Below, one piece after another: positions 14,895 through 20,223 of a stretch of 20,223 bases of DNA. The stretch is from Verrucomicrobiales bacterium (GTDB taxonomy: Bacteria > Verrucomicrobiota > Verrucomicrobiia > Limisphaerales > SXQI01). The stretch lies in the NCBI GenBank assembly GCA_005793025.1, contig SXQI01000145.1, forward strand, positions 1 to 20,223. Reading direction: 5' to 3'. Position 1 is the first letter of the stretch. Each line of letters starts with the position of its first letter. The notes under the pieces were generated by a model. That model made no database searches, was not told the DNA's origin, and saw nothing but the letters and a program-made list of their open reading frames with translations. The translations under genes and the position numbers were made by a program.

Positions 14895-16955
14895 ATGGTT
14901 TTTGCAAACGCCCACCTTCGACACACCCAGCTTGTGGAGCAAATCCGCCAGCATGACGAGGCGTATTATCGTCACGATTGCCCGGTGGTCTCTGATCAAG
15001 AGTATGATCGGCTTTACCATGAACTACTGGCTCTGGAGCGTGATTATCCAGAGTTATCCTCTCTCGATTCTCCAAGTCAGAGGATTGGAGGAACACCACT
15101 CAGCGCGTTTCGTTCGGTGGAACATTTGACACCATTGCGGAGCCTCGACAACACGTATTCCCAGCAAGAAGTTCGAGAATTCGTGAACCGGTTGCAACGA
15201 CTTCTTCCTGAGGAAAAACTCGAATGGATTCTAGAACCAAAAATCGATGGCCTAGCGGTGAATCTGCGCTATGAGGATGGGTTACTCACCATGGGAGCAA
15301 CCCGCGGAGACGGGGTCGCCGGGGATGATATCACTGCCAATCTCAAAACGATTCGGAGCGTGCCACTCCGGCTCAATCCGAAATCCCATGACGTCTTTCA
15401 TGGAAAGTTCGAAGTTCGAGGGGAAGTTTTCCTACGAAGAAAAGGGTTTTCGAAACTCAATGAAAACCGGATTGCCGCTGGGGAAGAACCCTTTTCCAAC
15501 GCTCGCAATGCAGCAGCAGGCTCTCTCAAACAATTAGATCCGCGCGAGGTTGCTAAACGACCACTCGACCTCTTTGTTTATGGAATTGGTTTCTCAGATT
15601 CCAGCGCAGCCACACTACCATCGACACAGGCAGCCACGTTGCATTTGCTCGACTCGCTCGGCTTTCAGACTCCAGAACGAACTTGGTTCTGTGCGGAGCC
15701 TGATTCCATCGTCTCAGCGCTGGAAGAATTGGCAGGCGTGCGAGGTTCCTTCGATTACGACACGGATGGAGCGGTGATTAAACTGAACAACATCGCGTTG
15801 CGAGAGCGGGCAGGGTTTACAGCCAAAGCACCCCGTTGGGCGATCGCCTATAAATACGCGGCGGAACAAGCGGAAACCAAGTTGAGGACGATCACGATTC
15901 AAGTTGGACGAACCGGGGCGCTGACCCCAGTTGCCGAGCTTGAACCAGTGTTCCTCGCGGGGAGCACCATCCGGCGTGCCACCCTTCACAACGAGGATGA
16001 GTTGCGCCGCAAAGACATCCGAGTTGGGGATACAGTTGTCATCGAAAAAGCGGGCGATGTCATCCCAGCCGTGGTCCGTGTGGTGCTGGAGAAACGCATA
16101 GGAACCGAGATCAATTTCGAATTCCCCAAAGTGTGTCCTGAATGCCAAGGGGGAATCGAACGCACCACGGTTCCGACTGGAGGCGGAACGGTGTGGCGAT
16201 GCCAAAATCCTCAGTGCTCAGCACAAGTGCGTGGACGACTCGAACACTGGTGTTCAAGGGGCGCAATGGATATCGAAGGCGGGGGAGAAGTTCTCGTAAA
16301 ACAGTTGGTGGCCCGAAACCTCGCGAACGATGTGTCGAGCCTTTACCAATTGTCCTTGGAACAGATCTCTGGTCTCGAACGGATGGGTGAAAAGTCTGCT
16401 CGCAACTTTCTCGATGGATTAGCTTCCAGTAAATCGTGCGATCTTTGGCGCGTGATCTTTGGGCTCGGAATACTCCACGTTGGCGCGGGGAGCGCAAAAT
16501 CATTAGGTCGTCATTTTCCCTCTCTGGACGACATTGGACAAGCTTCCCAAGAAAAGCTGGAACAAATCGAGGACGTGGGCATCGTCATCGCGGAGAGTGT
16601 CGTCAACTGGTTCCGCGATCCGAAGAACCAAGCACTGATCGCACGATTGCGTGGTTGCGGGTTGAATTTTACATCCGGACTTTACCAACCTGAGAAAAGG
16701 GTTGATTCAGGACCGTTTGCCCATCTCACATTCGTCCTCACCGGAACACTTCCGACACTCACACGCGAACGAGCGACAGCACTGATCGAGGAAGCAGGCG
16801 GCAAAGTGAGTGGGAGTGTGAGTAAGAAAACATCCTATGTGTTGGCTGGGGCAGAAGCTGGTTCCAAGTTGGAAAAAGCTCAACAACTTGGCGTAAAAAT
16901 ACTGGACGAACCTACGTTTCTCAACTTGTTACAGGCCAGTATCCCGAACCAATGA
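14895..16955 (+). CDS. ligA: NAD-dependent DNA ligase LigA
   Basis: The 686-residue enzyme seals nicks between Okazaki fragments and in repair, using NAD+. Domain order is standard: Ia domain with the HDEAYY and SDQEYDRLYHEL motifs that bind NMN; adenylation domain with catalytic Lys116 in LEPKIDGLAV; TRGDGVAGDDIT, VRGEVFL, FSNARNAAAGSLKQLDP and DGAVIKLN; an OB fold; a four-cysteine zinc site (Cys414, Cys417, Cys436, Cys441); helix-hairpin-helix repeats; and a C-terminal BRCT domain (about 606-686, FVLTGTLPTLTRERA). A TTG at 14883 is possible, but the ATG at 14895 is preferred by codon identity; neither has a clear Shine-Dalgarno sequence. It lies 95 bases after the MoxR unit on the same strand, with no strong terminator between, so partial co-transcription is possible. 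Confidence 0.96.
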   Translation: MVFANAHLRHTQLVEQIRQHDEAYYRHDCPVVSDQEYDRLYHELLALERDYPELSSLDSPSQRIGGTPLSAFRSVEHLTPLRSLDNTYSQQEVREFVNRLQRLLPEEKLEWILEPKIDGLAVNLRYEDGLLTMGATRGDGVAGDDITANLKTIRSVPLRLNPKSHDVFHGKFEVRGEVFLRRKGFSKLNENRIAAGEEPFSNARNAAAGSLKQLDPREVAKRPLDLFVYGIGFSDSSAATLPSTQAATLHLLDSLGFQTPERTWFCAEPDSIVSALEELAGVRGSFDYDTDGAVIKLNNIALRERAGFTAKAPRWAIAYKYAAEQAETKLRTITIQVGRTGALTPVAELEPVFLAGSTIRRATLHNEDELRRKDIRVGDTVVIEKAGDVIPAVVRVVLEKRIGTEINFEFPKVCPECQGGIERTTVPTGGGTVWRCQNPQCSAQVRGRLEHWCSRGAMDIEGGGEVLVKQLVARNLANDVSSLYQLSLEQISGLERMGEKSARNFLDGLASSKSCDLWRVIFGLGILHVGAGSAKSLGRHFPSLDDIGQASQEKLEQIEDVGIVIAESVVNWFRDPKNQALIARLRGCGLNFTSGLYQPEKRVDSGPFAHLTFVLTGTLPTLTRERATALIEEAGGKVSGSVSKKTSYVLAGAEAGSKLEKAQQLGVKILDEPTFLNLLQASIPNQ

Positions 16956-16981
16956 CTTTCCATTCGGACTAGTTTCTTTGC

Positions 16982-19900
16982 ATGGTCACTATTCGCATCA
17001 ACTTTCGAGTTTATTGTGTGTTGGTGCTGTGGCTTGTGTGCTGTCTTCCGTTTTGGTTGAACCCTCTTTTAGTTGGAGCTACGACGGATGCTCCGGTCAG
17101 CACGGAACCTCTCGGACAAGTATTAGTTCGCTTGCGACCATCCACACAACCGATCAGCACGGTGCCACCTGCTTTTCTAGGCACCACAATTGCGCGGCGA
17201 TTGCTACAGGGAACCAAAGGCCCGTTGCAAGCGGCTATTGGCGAAGGCAGTTTGAGGCAAAACCTGTATTTGCTCGAACTCAAACCCGGACTTGACCCTC
17301 AAGTTATTGCAAACAGATTAGCCCTCCACCCAGATGTACTATACGCAGAGCCCAACTTTGTTGTTAAAACCTCGAAACTTCCCCCTGATTTGCCACGAAG
17401 GATCCCGAACGATTTCGATTTTGGAACACAGTATGGGCTGCAGAACACTAATCTTTACTTCGGCAAACCGGGGGCAGAAATCTTCGCAACGCAGGCTTGG
17501 ACGTTCACGACCGGCAGTCGAAAAGTTCGGGTAGCGGTGATTGACACTGGCATCGACTATTATCATCCCGATCTAGCCGCGAATGTTTGGATTAATCTAG
17601 GTGAAGTTGCGGGAAACGGTAAGGATGATGACGGTAACGGGTTCATCGATGATCTGCATGGATATGATTTTATTTCACATGATCACGACCCGATGGATGA
17701 TCATTTTCATGGCACCCATGTCGCTGGGATCATCGGCGCAGTTGGAAATAATGGCATCGGCATTTCGGGTGTATGTTGGGAAGTATCGTTAATGGCGATC
17801 AAATCGTTCGACGAAACCGGTAACGGAACAGTAGGAGGTGCCATCGAAGCGATTGATTACGCACGACGAAACGGAGCACAGATCATCAACGCAAGTTGGG
17901 GCCTCACTGAGAAAAGTCGGGCTTTGGAGGATGCTGTTCAGGAGGCCCGTGCCGCAGGGATCCTCTTCGTAGCGGCTGCCGGTAATACTCACACCTCCGC
18001 TTTGGAATCCCCTGCAAACCTCTCTGGGGTCGTCGCCGTCGCCGCATTGAATGAAGCCAACGAAAGAGCATTTTTTTCAAACTACGGCTCTAAGGTAACG
18101 GTTGCGGCACCCGGCCAAGCGGTTCTTTCAACCACCTTGAACGGAGGCTATGATTCACAGAGTGGCACCTCGATGGCTGCCGCTTATGTCTCAGGAGTTG
18201 CGGCTTTAGTGCTTTCGCTTCACCCCGAGTTCCTACGATCTGACTTGGAACGCATTCTGTCGGATAGCCTCGAACCCGTCATTTCTGACCAGCCAATTGG
18301 TGGACTCATCAACGCTGCTCAAGCTGTGGCAGGAAACCCCACAACCCCTCCCCTGTCCTTTCTCTCCGCGCCTCCGACTTCCATTGGGATGATTCAGATT
18401 CAAGGAGGTGCGACCGTTCAACAAACTTTTGAGGCAATCGTCGAAATCGGCTTTGGATCTGATCCTACGCTGTGGCAAGTAATCACAAATCTGACATTAG
18501 CACCGACAAATCCTGCATTTTCGATTTCCGTAGATTCCACTTTATTGCCTGACGGGACTAACACCATCCGAGTGAAACTGACGCGACTTTTGACAAACGG
18601 GTTGACTCAACTCGTGGGCACGAAATTCCGCACTGATGTTGCGAATACCAGAATTCATTCCCCACAGAATTCTGACATCTTAAGGTTTGGTGAAACCCAC
18701 ATGATTCATGGCACTGCCTTTGGACCTGAATCACTCTTCTCACTCGAGGTTGGAGAAGGGCTCGTGCCCACACAATGGACAACTCACGGCATCACATTGG
18801 AACCTCGTGGACCCTTTGGTTGGGTGAACACTTCCATCGCTAGTTGGGATACATCCACCCTGAAACCTGACCGATATTATGCCCTTCGTTTAACAAGCTC
18901 GAATCCCGGGACCGGGCGTTCTCGAACCAATCTAGCGGCACATCTGTTCCTCGATTCAACGTTGAGGAAAAGTTGGCCTGTTCATATTGACTTCGCGGGA
19001 ACAATTTCCGAAGAGGACTGGCGGACTGCTCAGGTTTCTGACTTGGACGGAGATGGCCGCACTGAAATCATCCTAGTTCAAAGCGGATCAGACACGCCAC
19101 CTTCCCTCAAGGTATTCAGTTCGGACGGTTCCGTATTGTGGGAGCGAGCGTTGCCGTTGGATGGAACCTCTGCAGACACCCCCGTAATCGGGAACCTCGT
19201 CGGCGATCAAAAACCTGAAATCCTTGTGGAAGCAGGTTCACAACTTCTGGCATTCCACGGAGATGGGAAACCTGTGGCGGGGGATTGGCCAGTCAAAATA
19301 GCCCTTGGGAATACGGGCAAGGCAATCGCACCCGTGCGTGGCGATGGGACAAACCTAGTAGTCACTCTTTCAAACTTAGCGGGAAACCGAAATGGGAAGG
19401 ATGTGGTGGATCTCTGCGTTTACGACGGGACAGGCCACCTGTTCCACCAGTGGGAGAGCGCGGTTTGTTTCGCAACCAATGCCGTGATGCGGCAGAGCCC
19501 GGCGATCGGCGACCTGTTACCTGAATTCCCGGGGCTTGAAATCATCGTGCCAGACGGCTGTGGAGGAATCGCTTGCTACAATCTAGCCGTTCCTTCGGGG
19601 CCGATTTGGAAAAGCATGACCCCTGCAACTTTCCTGATCTCTCCAGTGCTTGGGGATATTGACGGAGATGGAGAACTCGAAATCGTGATCGCTTCTGCAC
19701 GATCGCAAAACCCAAGCTCCGGAGGACTGTATGTTTTCGATAAGCACGGAAAAAAATGGCCCCACTTTCCCGTGCTGCGCGAGGAATCCTTCACAACGCC
19801 AATCGCTCTTGGGGATATTCAGCAGAACGGACAACTCTGTATCGCGGCGGTTGGTGACTTCACACGGCGAGTTCACTTGATCGAATCAGACGGGTTCGAA

Positions 19901-20223
19901 GCACCGGGTTGGCCGAGTGAACCTATGGAGAATCGCTCGGTAAGGACAAGTCCGACCTTGGTTGACGTCGATGGAAATGGTCAAGCGGACGTATTGGTTC
20001 CATTGCCCGGCTATCCAAACCTCGCGAATCGGGAGAACAATCAAAATTTAATCGGCGGATTGAAAGCGTGGCGAGCCGATGGCTCACCTATCAACCTTCA
20101 TTTTAATCCTGAAACTGCTGTCCTTCCCTTCGAGGTCAACTCTTCCGCAGTTTATCATAAATCATCACCAGTCATCGCCACCGATCTGGATGGAAACGGG
20201 CAACTAGATCTCATCGCACTCTC
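16982..20223 (+). CDS. Secreted subtilisin-family (S8) serine protease with C-terminal FG-GAP/VCBS-like repeats, 3' end missing
   Basis: This frame has no stop from the ATG at 16982 to the window end, giving 1080 residues of an incomplete protein. An in-frame TAG just upstream fixes the start. A signal segment (about 10-32) is followed by a propeptide-like inhibitor region ending near VLYAEPNFVV. The S8 catalytic domain then shows Asp188 (VAVIDTGIDYYHPDL), His243 (HFHGTHVAGIIG), oxyanion Asn335 (AAAGN) and Ser397 (SGTSMAAAYVSG), all intact. After about residue 450 come beta-rich segments, then Asp-rich loops of the FG-GAP/VCBS type at residues 687 (DLDGDGRTEIIL), 892 (DIDGDGELEIVIA), 945 (DIQQNGQL, degenerate), 995 (DVDGNGQADVLV) and 1068 (DLDGNGQLDLIAL), suggesting a beta-propeller that may bind calcium and substrate. 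It starts 26 bases after ligA. Confidence 0.93.
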   Translation, partial: MVTIRINFRVYCVLVLWLVCCLPFWLNPLLVGATTDAPVSTEPLGQVLVRLRPSTQPISTVPPAFLGTTIARRLLQGTKGPLQAAIGEGSLRQNLYLLELKPGLDPQVIANRLALHPDVLYAEPNFVVKTSKLPPDLPRRIPNDFDFGTQYGLQNTNLYFGKPGAEIFATQAWTFTTGSRKVRVAVIDTGIDYYHPDLAANVWINLGEVAGNGKDDDGNGFIDDLHGYDFISHDHDPMDDHFHGTHVAGIIGAVGNNGIGISGVCWEVSLMAIKSFDETGNGTVGGAIEAIDYARRNGAQIINASWGLTEKSRALEDAVQEARAAGILFVAAAGNTHTSALESPANLSGVVAVAALNEANERAFFSNYGSKVTVAAPGQAVLSTTLNGGYDSQSGTSMAAAYVSGVAALVLSLHPEFLRSDLERILSDSLEPVISDQPIGGLINAAQAVAGNPTTPPLSFLSAPPTSIGMIQIQGGATVQQTFEAIVEIGFGSDPTLWQVITNLTLAPTNPAFSISVDSTLLPDGTNTIRVKLTRLLTNGLTQLVGTKFRTDVANTRIHSPQNSDILRFGETHMIHGTAFGPESLFSLEVGEGLVPTQWTTHGITLEPRGPFGWVNTSIASWDTSTLKPDRYYALRLTSSNPGTGRSRTNLAAHLFLDSTLRKSWPVHIDFAGTISEEDWRTAQVSDLDGDGRTEIILVQSGSDTPPSLKVFSSDGSVLWERALPLDGTSADTPVIGNLVGDQKPEILVEAGSQLLAFHGDGKPVAGDWPVKIALGNTGKAIAPVRGDGTNLVVTLSNLAGNRNGKDVVDLCVYDGTGHLFHQWESAVCFATNAVMRQSPAIGDLLPEFPGLEIIVPDGCGGIACYNLAVPSGPIWKSMTPATFLISPVLGDIDGDGELEIVIASARSQNPSSGGLYVFDKHGKKWPHFPVLREESFTTPIALGDIQQNGQLCIAAVGDFTRRVHLIESDGFEAPGWPSEPMENRSVRTSPTLVDVDGNGQADVLVPLPGYPNLANRENNQNLIGGLKAWRADGSPINLHFNPETAVLPFEVNSSAVYHKSSPVIATDLDGNGQLDLIAL

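Noticed and set aside
16978..17295. 105-codon plus-strand open frame at the start of the protease gene
   Set aside because: It is out of frame with the protease, which has a signal segment, propeptide and full catalytic set in the frame starting at 16982.
1..20223. CRISPR arrays, tRNA or rRNA genes, insertion sequences, phage or defence genes other than the toxin-antitoxin pair
   Set aside because: No regularly spaced direct repeats, no transposase or integrase motifs, and no recognisable structural RNA were seen; nearly all bases belong to the listed coding genes.

Overview
The window looks like a piece of a Gram-negative chromosome, most likely from Verrucomicrobiota. That placement is an inference. 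It rests on an outer-membrane assembly pair (BamA and Skp/OmpH), a secreted protein with several lamin-tail domains and a thrombospondin-3-like calcium repeat tail, a secreted subtilase fused to FG-GAP/VCBS-type repeats, and a MoxR/DUF58/BatA-like/von Willebrand A gene cluster of the kind common in the PVC superphylum. Coding density is high, no non-coding stretch exceeds 300 bases, and no tRNA, rRNA, CRISPR array or insertion sequence was seen.

Layout. (1) Bases 1-435, plus strand: 3' end of a gene whose product resembles the C-terminus of verrucomicrobial pseudopilin-like proteins. It converges on the next block across a rho-independent terminator at 456-482. (2) Bases 500-5834, minus strand, read right to left: an AbrB-type antitoxin and PIN toxin pair (VapBC-like), the replicative helicase DnaB, the outer-membrane insertase BamA and the periplasmic chaperone Skp/OmpH. 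Gaps are 35, 7 and 31 bases, so these may form one transcript ending at the 456-482 terminator. (3) Bases 6077-8482, minus strand: an 801-residue exported protein with four lamin-tail-like modules. (4) Bases 8641-14799, plus strand, divergent from (3): a tightly coupled four-gene unit of MoxR AAA+ ATPase, soluble DUF58 protein, BatA-like membrane vWA protein, and a second membrane vWA protein with a glutamine-amidotransferase-like fold. Junctions are an 8-base overlap, a 6-base gap and an ATGA overlap. (5) Bases 14895-16955: NAD-dependent DNA ligase LigA. (6) Bases 16982 to the end: a secreted subtilisin-family protease that stays open through base 20223 and is cut by the window edge.

How the genes work together. 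BamA and Skp serve outer-membrane protein biogenesis, with Skp carrying unfolded clients to the BAM machine. DnaB and LigA are replication housekeeping genes that lie in different operons. The MoxR unit fits a cytoplasmic ATPase acting with three metal-binding vWA proteins, two of them membrane-anchored, in an envelope-associated remodelling role whose client is unknown. Flanking this unit are two large exported proteins, the lamin-tail protein and the protease. Any functional link to them is speculation.

The most noteworthy points are the toxin-antitoxin pair sitting directly in front of dnaB-bamA-skp, the three-MIDAS MoxR cluster with a catalytically degenerate amidotransferase-like domain, and the multi-domain secreted proteins. 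I did not find a clearly new kind of system.
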